Of a DNA stretch of 64,000 nucleotides, positions 23,945-39,195 are shown piece by piece. Source of the stretch: Streptomyces sp. KL109B (GTDB taxonomy: Bacteria; Actinomycetota; Actinomycetes; Streptomycetales; Streptomycetaceae); assembly GCF_030766935.1 (NCBI RefSeq), contig NZ_JASERL010000015.1:186001-250000 (forward strand), in the 5' to 3' direction. The notes beneath the pieces are model-generated. The model was not told the DNA's origin. It did no database searches and was given only the letters and a program-made list of their open reading frames with translations. Within the stretch, counting starts at the first letter, position 1, and each line of letters begins with the position of its first letter. Made by a program: the position numbers and the translations under genes.

Positions 23945-25906
23945 TCACCAGATCCGCACCCGATCCTCCGGCGCAACCCACAACCCGTCCCCGTCAACCG
24001 TGGCGAACGCCTCGTGGAACTCGTCCAGGTTCCGCACGATGTTCGCGCGGAACTCCGGCGGCGAGTGCGGGTCGATGGTGAGGTACTGCTGCTCCTGCTC
24101 CTTGCGCCGCTTGGTGCGCCAGCAGTACGCCCAGTTCATGAACAGCCGCTGCGTACCGGTGAGTTCACCGTCGACCGGCACCGCCGCGCCGTCCAGCGCG
24201 ATCTTGTACGCGGTGTGCCCGATGGTGAGCCCGCCGAGGTCGCCGATGTTCTCGCCGACGGTCAGCGAGCCGTTGACGAACTCGCCGGGAAGGTTGCGCG
24301 GCGAGAACCCGTCGTACTGCTTGACGAGCGCCTTCGACTTCGCCTCGAAGGCGGACTTGTCGTCGGCGGTCCACCAGTCGTTGAGGTTGCCCTGGCCGTC
24401 GTACTGGGCGCCCTGGTCGTCGAAGCCGTGGCCGATCTCGTGGCCGATGACGGCGCCGATGCCGCCGTAGTTCTCGGCGGCGTCGGCGTCCGGCGAGAAG
24501 AACGGCTTCTGGAGGATGCCGGCCGGGAAGCAGATCTCGTTGGTGCCCGGGTTGTAGTACGCGTTCACGGTCTGCGGCAGCATGAACCACTCGTCGCGGT
24601 CGACCGGCGCGCCGATCTTCGCCATCTGCCGGTCGTGCTCGAAGGCATCGGCGGCGTAGGCGTTGGCGAGCAGGTCGTCGGGGACGACGGTGAGCGACGC
24701 GTAGTCGCGGAAGGAGTCCGGGTAGCCGATCTTCGGCCGGAACGTGGCGAGCTTCTCGTACGCCCGCTCCTTGGTTTCATCGGTCATCCAGTCGAGCCGG
24801 GAGATGGACTGGCGGTACGCCTCAAGGAGGTTGGCGACCAGCTCGTCCATGAGCGCCTTGGAGCGCGGCGGGAAGTGCCGGGCCACGTACTCCTTGCCGA
24901 CGGCCTCGCCGATGGCGCCCTCGACGAACGCGACGCCGCGCTTCCAGCGGGCGCGCAGCTCCGGCGTGCCGTTCAGCGTCTTGCCGTAGAACTCGAAGTT
25001 GACGCGCACGAACGGCGTCGACAGATACGGCGCGGCAGACCGCAGCACGCGCGCGAGCAGCCAGTCGCGCCACTGCTCGATGGGGACCTCGGTGAGGACC
25101 GTGGACAGGTGCGTGAGGTACGAGGGCTGGCGCACGCACGACTCGGCGAGCGTCTCGTCCTTGCCGCCGAGCCCTGCGACGTAGCCGCGCCAGTCGAACG
25201 CCGGGGCCAGCGCGGTGAGTTCGTCGAAGGTCGTGAGGTTGTACGTCTTCTGTACGTCGCGGGTCTCCGCGCGCTCCCAGTGGCCCTCGGCGAGCCGGGT
25301 CTCCAGGGCGAGGACGGTGCGCGCGGCGCCCGCCGGGTCGGCGTGCTCGCCGAGCGTGAACAGCTCGGTCAGGTACGCCTCGTACTTCTCGCGGATCTCG
25401 GCGAACTTCTCTTCGCGGTAGTACGACTCGTCGGGCAGGCCGATGCCGCCCTGGAGGAGGTTGAAGAGATAGCGGTCGGAGTTCTTGTCGTCGGTGTCGA
25501 TATAGGCACCGAAGAGGCCGGAGCCGCCCTTGCGCTCGAAGCGGCCGAGGAAGCCGGCGAGCTGCTGTACGTCGCCGAGCCCGGCCACCTCGTCGAGCAG
25601 CGGGCGGAGCGGGTCGAGCCCGCGGGCCTCGGCGGCCTCCTCGTCCATGAACGACGCGTACAGGTCGGCGATCTTGCGCGCCTCGGCCGCGTCCAGGCTG
25701 GTGGGTCCGCCGGCCGCGATCTCCTGAATGATCTCCTTGACCTGCTGCTCGGCCACGTCCACGAGCTGCACGAAGGGGCCCCAGCTGGAGCGGTCGTCGG
25801 GGATGGGCTCGGTCTCCAGCCACTGGCCGTTGACATGCCCGAAGAGGTCGTCCTGCGGTCGGATCGCCGGGTCCATGCCCGGGCGCGCGTCATCCAGAGT
25901 GCTCAT
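23945..25906 (-). CDS. M13-family zinc metallopeptidase
   Basis: A 653-residue neprilysin-type peptidase. The zinc site is complete: HEIGH at 489-493 with Glu490 as base, and Glu552 of 'ENIGDLGG' as third ligand with Asp556. The substrate-binding 'NAYYNPGTNEICFPAGIL' and the C-terminal 'RRKEQEQQYLTIDPHSPPEF' with the family's 'WRT/R..NxxEF' pattern are also present. There is no signal peptide ('MSTLDDARPGMDPAIRPQDD'), so it is probably cytoplasmic. TAGGGT ends 6 bases before the ATG with no ribosome site, suggesting a leaderless mRNA. Confidence 0.95.
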   Translation of the reverse strand: MSTLDDARPGMDPAIRPQDDLFGHVNGQWLETEPIPDDRSSWGPFVQLVDVAEQQVKEIIQEIAAGGPTSLDAAEARKIADLYASFMDEEAAEARGLDPLRPLLDEVAGLGDVQQLAGFLGRFERKGGSGLFGAYIDTDDKNSDRYLFNLLQGGIGLPDESYYREEKFAEIREKYEAYLTELFTLGEHADPAGAARTVLALETRLAEGHWERAETRDVQKTYNLTTFDELTALAPAFDWRGYVAGLGGKDETLAESCVRQPSYLTHLSTVLTEVPIEQWRDWLLARVLRSAAPYLSTPFVRVNFEFYGKTLNGTPELRARWKRGVAFVEGAIGEAVGKEYVARHFPPRSKALMDELVANLLEAYRQSISRLDWMTDETKERAYEKLATFRPKIGYPDSFRDYASLTVVPDDLLANAYAADAFEHDRQMAKIGAPVDRDEWFMLPQTVNAYYNPGTNEICFPAGILQKPFFSPDADAAENYGGIGAVIGHEIGHGFDDQGAQYDGQGNLNDWWTADDKSAFEAKSKALVKQYDGFSPRNLPGEFVNGSLTVGENIGDLGGLTIGHTAYKIALDGAAVPVDGELTGTQRLFMNWAYCWRTKRRKEQEQQYLTIDPHSPPEFRANIVRNLDEFHEAFATVDGDGLWVAPEDRVRIW

Positions 25907-25975
25907 CGGTGCACCCTACCCAGGTCAGGGCGTAGGAAGAGCGTCAAAAGCGGGTGCTTCAGCGCAGCGTGAACA

Positions 25976-26015
25976 GCACTGCCCCGGTCGGCGCGACGGC
26001 CGGCCGGGGCAGTGC
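25976..26015 (-). terminator. Strong hairpin terminator after isocitrate dehydrogenase
   Basis: GCACTGCCCCGG (25976-25987) and CCGGGGCAGTGC (26004-26015) form a perfect 12-bp stem with a 16-base GC-rich loop. It begins 15 bases after the dehydrogenase stop and also shields the metallopeptidase promoter from read-through. Confidence 0.85.
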
Positions 26016-26029
26016 GATCCGTACGGGGA

Positions 26030-28249
<2,220 letters not shown>

Positions 28250-28375
28250 CGGGTGCTCCGCTTCCACGTCTTCCACGTCGTCTGCAGTCTTGAGTCTTGT
28301 CTCTGATTGCTCGACATCAAGATATCTCGTCGGCGCCCCGGATCGGAAAGGGGTCCGCCCGCCAAGATCGCGGAT

Positions 28376-28435
28376 GGCCGGGTGGAGGGGTGTGGGTGGC
28401 CGGGTGGAAGGGTGTGGGTGGCCGGGTGGAAGGGG
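28376..28435. repeat. 22-bp minisatellite, 2.7 copies
   Basis: The unit GGCCGGGTGGAAGGGTGTGG+GT occurs twice in full (one base different) and a third time truncated to 16 bases. It sits between the TraB-like gene stop and the isocitrate dehydrogenase start, so copy-number change would alter the dehydrogenase upstream region. Confidence 0.9.
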
Positions 28436-29137
28436 TTATGCCGGGACGCAGACCGTGAGCCACTCGGCGTCCCGGGCCCGGTAGCCATGGCGCTGCCGCA
28501 GCCCGGCCACGATCGCCGGGACGTGTCCGGCTCCGTAGACGACGGCCACCCGCAGCGCTTCGGTGTGGTGCGCGGCGTGGATCGCGTCGAGCGCGTCGAG
28601 CAGCCGAAGGTCGCGCCTGTCACTCATGGCTTTCACGATCGCGTTGTCGGCCCGCTCCTCCGCCCGTGCCGTCGTCGCCAGGTCGCCGACCTCCAGGTCC
28701 TCGTCGAGGAAGGCGCGCGGCCCGCGCACCGCGAACACCAGGCCCATCACGGGCGCCGCGACCAGCAGCATCAGATACTCCCACCGCGGCAACGCCTTCA
28801 GGTCCGCGACCGCCTCCGCCGCGGTCACATCCGGGCGGACGACCGGCACGGACTCGGGGAGCAGCAGGTCGGCGCGCTGCAACTGCAGGCCGTTGCGACT
28901 CCAGCGAGGGGCGAACCGGTAGGCGAGCGTCAGCGTGCTCACCACGGCCGACTTCCCGCGGATGCCCTCCATGACGACGAGGTCGCAGTCCCGCAGCCGC
29001 CGCCGGACCTGGGCGTAGAACGTCGGCGACGCGACGTGCAGCATCGGAAACACCACGAACTCCAGCGGCGTTCCGCTCCTCCGCAACGTCACCACCGCGG
29101 ATCGGACAGCGAACCCGGTCACCTCAACGATCTGCAC
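28436..29137 (-). CDS. TraB/PrgY-like membrane protein, putative
   Basis: A 233-residue protein with the features of the TraB/GumN group: an N-terminal histidine in 'FVVFPMLHVASPTFYAQV', an acidic strand 'DCDLVVMEGI', and the C-terminal 'VAVVYGAGHVPAIVAGL'. One membrane segment is visible in the middle ('EYLMLLVAAPVMGLVFAV'). Relatives have been proposed to be metal-dependent proteases that destroy signalling peptides; no activity can be claimed here. The GTG start follows a GGGGGG ribosome site, and a perfect palindrome (29147-29167) lies immediately upstream. Confidence 0.65.
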   Translation of the reverse strand: MQIVEVTGFAVRSAVVTLRRSGTPLEFVVFPMLHVASPTFYAQVRRRLRDCDLVVMEGIRGKSAVVSTLTLAYRFAPRWSRNGLQLQRADLLLPESVPVVRPDVTAAEAVADLKALPRWEYLMLLVAAPVMGLVFAVRGPRAFLDEDLEVGDLATTARAEERADNAIVKAMSDRRDLRLLDALDAIHAAHHTEALRVAVVYGAGHVPAIVAGLRQRHGYRARDAEWLTVCVPA

Positions 29138-29146
29138 GACACCCCC

Positions 29147-29167
29147 CGTGTACGTACCCGGTACACG
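29147..29167. promoter_or_regulatory. Palindrome upstream of the TraB-like gene
   Basis: CGTGTAC (29147-29153) and GTACACG (29161-29167) form a perfect 7-bp inverted repeat with a 7-base spacer, 10 bases before the start codon. Suitable for an operator covering the ribosome site or transcription start. Confidence 0.45.
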
Positions 29168-29188
29168 CCCCCGCCCGCACCTTCGGTT

Positions 29189-29319
29189 CCGGCCTCCATC
29201 CGACGGCTCCGGCCTTCATCCGACGGCTCCGGCAATTCAATCCCCCGCGGCCCATCAAGCGGCTCCGGCAATTCAAGCCCCTGCGGCGATTGAGCAGCGG
29301 GGTCCGGGGCAGAGCCCCG
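29189..29319 (+). repeat. Composite repeat block ending in a dispersed 46-bp repeat
   Basis: Two 20-bp units (CCGGCCTCCATCCGACGGCT and a one-base variant) are followed by shorter CCGGCAATTCAA pieces and then by a full dispersed repeat (29274-29319) with the CGGGGC-AGA-GCCCCG hairpin and a following ATCTTT. It fills the gap between the TraB-like gene start and the PHP gene stop. The hairpin faces the end of the PHP gene, which lies to its right on the minus strand, and could act as its terminator. Confidence 0.8.
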
Positions 29320-29324
29320 ATCTT

Positions 29325-30359
29325 TCACCCCGTGGAGCCGGAAGACCCACCGGCCCACGCCAGCAACTCCCCCGCCGCCCACGTGGACACGACCCGCTCC
29401 GCAGGAACCCCACACTCCTCCGCCCGCGCACACCCGAACAACTGCCAGTCCAACTGCCCGGGGGCATGCGCATCGGTGTCGATGGCGAACAAGGTCCCGG
29501 CCGCGACGGCCTTACGCAGCAACCTCCGCGGCGGATCAAGCCGCTCCGGCCGACTGTTGATCTCCACGGCCGTCCCGGCATCCGCACACGCCGCGAACAC
29601 CTCCTCCGCGTCGAACGTCGACTCGGGCCGCCCCTTGCCGGTGACGAGGCGCCCGGTGCAGTGACCGAGGATGTCGGCGTGCGGATTGCGCACGGCGGCC
29701 ACCAAGCGGCGCGTCATCGCGGCGGCGTCCATCCGCAGCTTGGAGTGGACCGAGACGACGACCACGTCGAGGCGTTCCAACAGCTCGGGCTCCTGGTCGA
29801 GCGAACCGTCGTCGAGGATGTCGCACTCGATGCCGGTGAGCAGCCGGAACGGCGCCCAGGTCGCGTTGAGTTCGGCCACCACGTCCAACTGCTCGCGCAG
29901 CCGCTGCGGCGACAGTCCGCGCGCCACGGTCAGGCGCGGCGAGTGGTCGGTGAGCACCGCCCACTCGTGGCCGAGGTCCCGTGCCGCGCGGCCCATCTCC
30001 TCGATGGGGCTGCCGCCGTCGGACCAGTCGGAGTGCAGGTGGCAGTCGCCGCGCTGCAGCGCCCGCAGCGCGACGCCCACGTCCCCCTCGACCGGCACCG
30101 TGCGGGCGAGCTCGTCCTCCAGGTGCGTGAGGTAGTCCGGCACCTGCCCGGCGGCGGCCTCCCGCACCACGGCGGCGGTCTTGGGGCCGATGCCCTTGAG
30201 GGATTCCAGCGATCCGGCGGCGAGGTGCCGCGCGAGCTCCGCGTCGCCCAGGTCGTCGACCACGCGCGCGGCGGTGCGAAACGCGCGCACCCGATAGGTG
30301 GGCGCACCGCCGCGCTCCAGCAGGAACGCGATCCGCTCCAGCGCCCGCACGGGCTTCAT
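29325..30359 (-). CDS. HhH plus PHP-domain phosphoesterase
   Basis: A 344-residue protein. Residues about 1-90 are a polymerase-X-like helix-hairpin-helix region ('SLESLKGIGPKTAAVVREA'). The rest is a PHP metal-dependent phosphoesterase domain with 'GDCHLHSDWSDGG', 'AVLTDHS', 'GIECDIL', 'VVSVHSKL', 'ILGHCTGR' and 'AIDTDAHA', giving the expected set of His/Asp/Glu metal ligands. Bacterial PolX carries a nucleotidyltransferase domain between these parts; here it is absent, so this is a stand-alone nuclease or phosphatase, possibly in DNA repair. The ATG at 30359 has GGAGG 8 bases upstream. Confidence 0.9.
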   Translation of the reverse strand: MKPVRALERIAFLLERGGAPTYRVRAFRTAARVVDDLGDAELARHLAAGSLESLKGIGPKTAAVVREAAAGQVPDYLTHLEDELARTVPVEGDVGVALRALQRGDCHLHSDWSDGGSPIEEMGRAARDLGHEWAVLTDHSPRLTVARGLSPQRLREQLDVVAELNATWAPFRLLTGIECDILDDGSLDQEPELLERLDVVVVSVHSKLRMDAAAMTRRLVAAVRNPHADILGHCTGRLVTGKGRPESTFDAEEVFAACADAGTAVEINSRPERLDPPRRLLRKAVAAGTLFAIDTDAHAPGQLDWQLFGCARAEECGVPAERVVSTWAAGELLAWAGGSSGSTG

Positions 30360-30603
30360 CGTCGCCACCTCCGGCCGACCCCAGCCCCCTCCGCGTACGA
30401 CTCAAGCCTGCCGTACAGCCAGCGGACCGGCACCCGTAGCCGCCCGTGCCCGTGGCCTGCGGTCCACGTTCGTCCGTGCCGAACGGCCACAGTCGGCCCC
30501 GAAAGTATGGTGCCCCACCACATGTGCCGCTGACCTGCGTGTTCCTACCTTGTGCCAGCACAGACACGTCCCCACCAACGCCCAACGCCTGGAAGTGGTG
30601 CAC

Positions 30604-32028
30604 ATGGCCTCCGCAGCAACCGCTCCACCAACGCCCGGGAATCTCAAGCGCATTGTCGCGGCGAGCCTCATCGGCACCACGATCGAGTGGTACGACTTCT
30701 TCCTCTACGGCAGCGCCGCGGCGCTGGTCTTCAACAAGCTCTTCTTTCCCGAGTCCGATCCCCTGGTCGGCACCCTGCTCTCCTTCCTGACGTACGCCGT
30801 CGGGTTCGCCGCGCGCCCGCTGGGCGCGCTCGTCTTCGGGCACTACGGCGACCGGCTCGGCCGCAAGAAGCTCCTGGTGGTGAGCCTGCTGATGATGGGC
30901 GGCGCCACCTTCGCCATCGGTCTGCTGCCGACCCATGCGACGGTCGGCACGGCCGCGCCGGTGCTGCTCACCGTGTTGCGCCTGGTCCAGGGCTTCGCCC
31001 TCGGCGGCGAGTGGGGCGGCGCGGTGCTCCTCGTCTCCGAGCACGGCGACGCGCGCCGCCGCGGCTTCTGGGCGTCCTGGCCGCAGACGGGGGCGCCCGC
31101 GGGACAGCTCCTCGCGACCGGTGTGCTCTCGGCGCTGACCGCGCTGATCTCGGACGCCGCGTTCGACGACTGGGGCTGGCGCATCCCGTTCCTGCTCTCC
31201 GGCGTACTCGTGCTCGTGGGTCTGTGGATACGGCTGTCCGTCGACGAATCCCCCGTCTTCAAGGAGGCGTTGGCGCGCGCCGAGGCCCGCAAGGCGGCCG
31301 CGAGCGACACCGTGGAGAAGATGCCGCTCGTCGCCGTACTGCGCCACCACTGGCGTGACGTGCTGGTCGCCATCGGCGCGCGGATGGCCGAGAACATCAG
31401 CTACTACGTCATCACCGCCTTCATCCTCGTGTACGCCACCACCTCGGCCGGCGTCTCGAAGCAGACCGCGCTGAACGCCGTACTCATCGCGTCCGCCGTG
31501 CACTTCGCGGTGATCCCCGCCTGGGGCGCCCTCTCCGACCGGGTCGGCCGCAGGCCCGTGTATCTGCTGGGCGCGGCGGGCGTCGGCCTGTGGATGTTCC
31601 CGTTCTTCTCGCTGATCGACTCGGCGGACTTCGGCGGCCTGCTCCTCGCGGTGACCGTCGGCCTGGTGCTGCACGGCGCCATGTACGCACCGCAGGCCGC
31701 GTTCTTCTCCGAGATGTTCGCGACGCGGATGCGGTACTCCGGGGCCTCGATCGGCGCGCAGTTCGCCTCGGTGGCGGCGGGCGCGCCCGCGCCGCTCATC
31801 GCCACGGCGCTGCTGTCCGAGTACGGCTCCTCGACGCCGATCGCCCTGTACGTCGTCGCGGCCGCGCTGCTGACGCTGATCGCGGTCGGCGTGGCCAAGG
31901 AGACCCGGCACCGCGACCTGTCCGACCTCGACGCCGACGCCGGTGCCGGTGCCGGTGCCGGTGCCGGGCACGGGGTCGGCGGCGGGGCGGCGCCGTCCGA
32001 TCGGCCCTCCGGCGCGCACCGCGTGTGA
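30604..32028 (+). CDS. MHS-family MFS metabolite:proton symporter
   Basis: A 474-residue, 12-segment transporter of the group that imports carboxylates, osmolytes or aromatic acids with protons (ProP/KgtP/ShiA type). The signature is 'IGTTIEWYDFFLYGSAAALV' in helix 1, then 'GHYGDRLGRKKLLV', 'LRLVQGFALGGEWGGAVLL' and 'SDRVGRRPVYLLGAAG'. The C-terminal tail after the last helix has a Gly-Ala run encoded by a GCCGGT repeat. The ATG at 30604 follows GGAAG. Substrate unknown. Confidence 0.94.
   Translation: MASAATAPPTPGNLKRIVAASLIGTTIEWYDFFLYGSAAALVFNKLFFPESDPLVGTLLSFLTYAVGFAARPLGALVFGHYGDRLGRKKLLVVSLLMMGGATFAIGLLPTHATVGTAAPVLLTVLRLVQGFALGGEWGGAVLLVSEHGDARRRGFWASWPQTGAPAGQLLATGVLSALTALISDAAFDDWGWRIPFLLSGVLVLVGLWIRLSVDESPVFKEALARAEARKAAASDTVEKMPLVAVLRHHWRDVLVAIGARMAENISYYVITAFILVYATTSAGVSKQTALNAVLIASAVHFAVIPAWGALSDRVGRRPVYLLGAAGVGLWMFPFFSLIDSADFGGLLLAVTVGLVLHGAMYAPQAAFFSEMFATRMRYSGASIGAQFASVAAGAPAPLIATALLSEYGSSTPIALYVVAAALLTLIAVGVAKETRHRDLSDLDADAGAGAGAGAGHGVGGGAAPSDRPSGAHRV
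31939..31968 (+). repeat. GCCGGT hexamer repeat in the symporter tail
   Basis: Nearly five GCCGGT units in frame, encoding alternating Gly and Ala in the cytoplasmic C-terminal tail. Unit gain or loss would leave the frame intact. Confidence 0.85.
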
Positions 32029-32036
32029 CATCGAGG

Positions 32037-32073
32037 GCCTGACGTGCCGCCTGCCCGGTCCGCCGACGGCACG

Positions 32074-32079
<6 letters not shown>
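32037..32079. terminator. Bidirectional terminator between symporter and TPR-CHAT gene
   Basis: GCCTGACGTGCCG (32037-32049) and CGGCACGTCAGGC (32067-32079) form a perfect 13-bp stem. The two genes converge on it: it starts 9 bases after the symporter stop, and the TPR-CHAT stop codon (32074-32076) lies within its right arm. Confidence 0.85.
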
Positions 32080-37671
<5,592 letters not shown>

Positions 37672-37702
37672 TGTTTCCACCCCGTGCGTTCGTAGGGAAT
37701 CC

Positions 37703-37728
37703 AGGGCCTGTCGTTTGGATCAGGCTCT
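37703..37728 (-). promoter_or_regulatory. Hairpin between the membrane-protein and TPR-CHAT genes
   Basis: AGGGCCTG and CAGGCTCT can pair over 8 positions (one G-T type mismatch) around a 10-base loop. It starts at the stop codon of the membrane-protein gene and ends 31 bases before the TPR-CHAT start, so it could reduce read-through and set a lower level for the protease. Confidence 0.45.
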
Positions 37729-38656
37729 AGTCCGGCGCGGCCCCGCCCCTCAGGTGGGAGCTGAGCGCGGCTCCCGCTTCGGGTGGGAGTACGCCGGTGT
37801 GTTCGATGCCGAGCTGTTGGGCGAGCGCGCCGGCGTGCAGCCGGGTCACCGCTTCGACGGTCTGGGCGTACGCCTCCAGGGCGAGGCGCAGCCGCTTGCG
37901 GGCGGTGACGGCCATGACGGCGGCGACGACCGCGGCGGGCCACCACCACCAGGCGAGCAGCCCGTACGGCACGGCCCAACCGCCGAGCGCCGCCGCCGCG
38001 CTGACGGCTTCTCGGCCCGCGGTGACCTCGCCGCGGGTCTCCTGCGGGACGTGGAACCACAGCACAGGCCACACCACGGCCAGGTCGAGGCGCAGATCGC
38101 GGTCGAGGCGGAGGGCGACGGCGTGCAGGCGGTCGCCGCTCCAGGTGGGCCGCTCCGGTCGCTCCTGCGCGATGCGTGTCATGGCGTGGTGGGCGACGTG
38201 CCGCTCGCTGTGGTCGAAGGGGGTGCGGGTCGCCAGCGCGCGTGCCGCGGCGTTCCGCGCGCCGTGGTAGCGCTCTCGCGCCGCGGACCAGCGCCGTCTG
38301 CGCCACTCGACGCGGGCCGCGACGGGTCGGCGCAGCGGTCTCGGCAGCGACCGCCACCCGGCGGCCAGCACGGCCCGTTCGACGAACGAGCCGAGTGCCT
38401 GGGCCCACAGGCCGACGGCCGCCGCGCCGAGGAGGACGGCGGCGAGGAGCACGACCTGCCCGCCGAGCGTGGTCGCCGCGGGGGCCTTGGCCCACTCGGT
38501 GACCTGTGCGGTCAGCCGGTGCACGGCGAACGGGTCCCGCTGCCCGAGCACCCGTGCCGCTGCCGCCACCGCCAGGTACAGGACGCCGGGCAGTACCAGC
38601 AGGGACAGCCACCGTTCGGCGAGCCGTTTGCCGAGCTCGCCGAGGAATCCCCCCAT
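37727..38656 (-). CDS. Membrane protein of the TPR-CHAT operon
   Basis: A 309-residue protein I do not recognise. Two membrane segments lie near the start ('WLSLLVLPGVLYLAVAAAA' and 'VVLLAAVLLGAAAVGLWAQA'), followed by a basic, Arg-rich cytoplasmic region of about 120 residues, then a Trp-rich membrane hairpin ('YGLLAWWWWPAAVVAAVMAV') and a helical tail. The ATG at 38656 shares one base with the stop of the small upstream gene (TGATG), so the two are translationally coupled. By context it may be the membrane anchor, substrate or pore partner of the TPR-CHAT protease. That is inference only. Confidence 0.85.
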   Translation of the reverse strand: MGGFLGELGKRLAERWLSLLVLPGVLYLAVAAAARVLGQRDPFAVHRLTAQVTEWAKAPAATTLGGQVVLLAAVLLGAAAVGLWAQALGSFVERAVLAAGWRSLPRPLRRPVAARVEWRRRRWSAARERYHGARNAAARALATRTPFDHSERHVAHHAMTRIAQERPERPTWSGDRLHAVALRLDRDLRLDLAVVWPVLWFHVPQETRGEVTAGREAVSAAAALGGWAVPYGLLAWWWWPAAVVAAVMAVTARKRLRLALEAYAQTVEAVTRLHAGALAQQLGIEHTGVLPPEAGAALSSHLRGGAAPD

Positions 38657-39042
38657 CACGGCAGCCGCTGTCGCAGCAGGGGCCGGCCGTTGACCTCGCA
38701 CACGGGTGCCTCGCCGACCCGGTCGGCCCACACGTACCGGGAGCAGAGGCCGGACGGGCACACGTGCGCGCTCTCCGTCGGCACCGGGGAGAGCCCCGCC
38801 ACGGCCGCACCGGGGTCGCGGCGCGGGTGCGATCCGCCGTACACCCCGAGTACGTCCCCGGTCGCCCGGATCGCCCGGTGCAGCGCGTCGAGCGGCTCGC
38901 GCAGATCCCGCCCGGCCCGAGCGGCTCCGAGCACCTCGTCAAGGAGCGTGGCGGCGCCGCCCAGGTCCTCCCGGAGCCGGTCCGTCTCTCCGCAGACGTG
39001 TGCCAACCCGTCGCTCACCAGATCGTCCGCCGAAGACGACAT
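38656..39042 (-). CDS. Small protein with C-terminal cysteine cluster, first gene of the TPR-CHAT operon
   Basis: A 128-residue protein without a recognised family. The N-terminal 60 residues are helical and acidic ('DDLVSDGLAHVCGETDRLRE'); the C-terminal part has 'HVCPSGLCSRYVWADRVGEA' and 'PVCEVNGRPLL', three cysteines and a histidine that could bind a metal such as zinc. The ATG at 39042 lies behind a GGGGTGGGG stretch; an in-frame GTG three codons earlier is possible. Stop and next start overlap. A sensor or adaptor for the protease is a possibility. Confidence 0.75.
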   Translation of the reverse strand: MSSSADDLVSDGLAHVCGETDRLREDLGGAATLLDEVLGAARAGRDLREPLDALHRAIRATGDVLGVYGGSHPRRDPGAAVAGLSPVPTESAHVCPSGLCSRYVWADRVGEAPVCEVNGRPLLRQRLP

Positions 39043-39162
39043 CGGCCCCACCCCCGTCCCCTCGTACCGTCGCGTCCCGCACGCGCCGCGTTGTCCATAG
39101 TGCCACTCGGGTCATGTCGTCGATCGCCGGTCAACACCCCTTGGCGTCATGGGCGTTGACGC

Positions 39163-39195
39163 TCATGACCGGCTCACGACCGGCTCATGACCGGC
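39163..39195. repeat. Three tandem 11-bp units
   Basis: TCATGACCGGC, TCACGACCGGC, TCATGACCGGC in direct succession. The third includes the stop codon of the GAF-PucR gene. A short inverted repeat, GCGTCA..TGACGC (39144-39162), lies just downstream and may help end that transcript. Confidence 0.85.

Noticed and set aside
29536..32031. Minus-strand frame opposite the symporter
   Set aside because: Composition typical of a shadow; the plus strand encodes a full MHS-type transporter.
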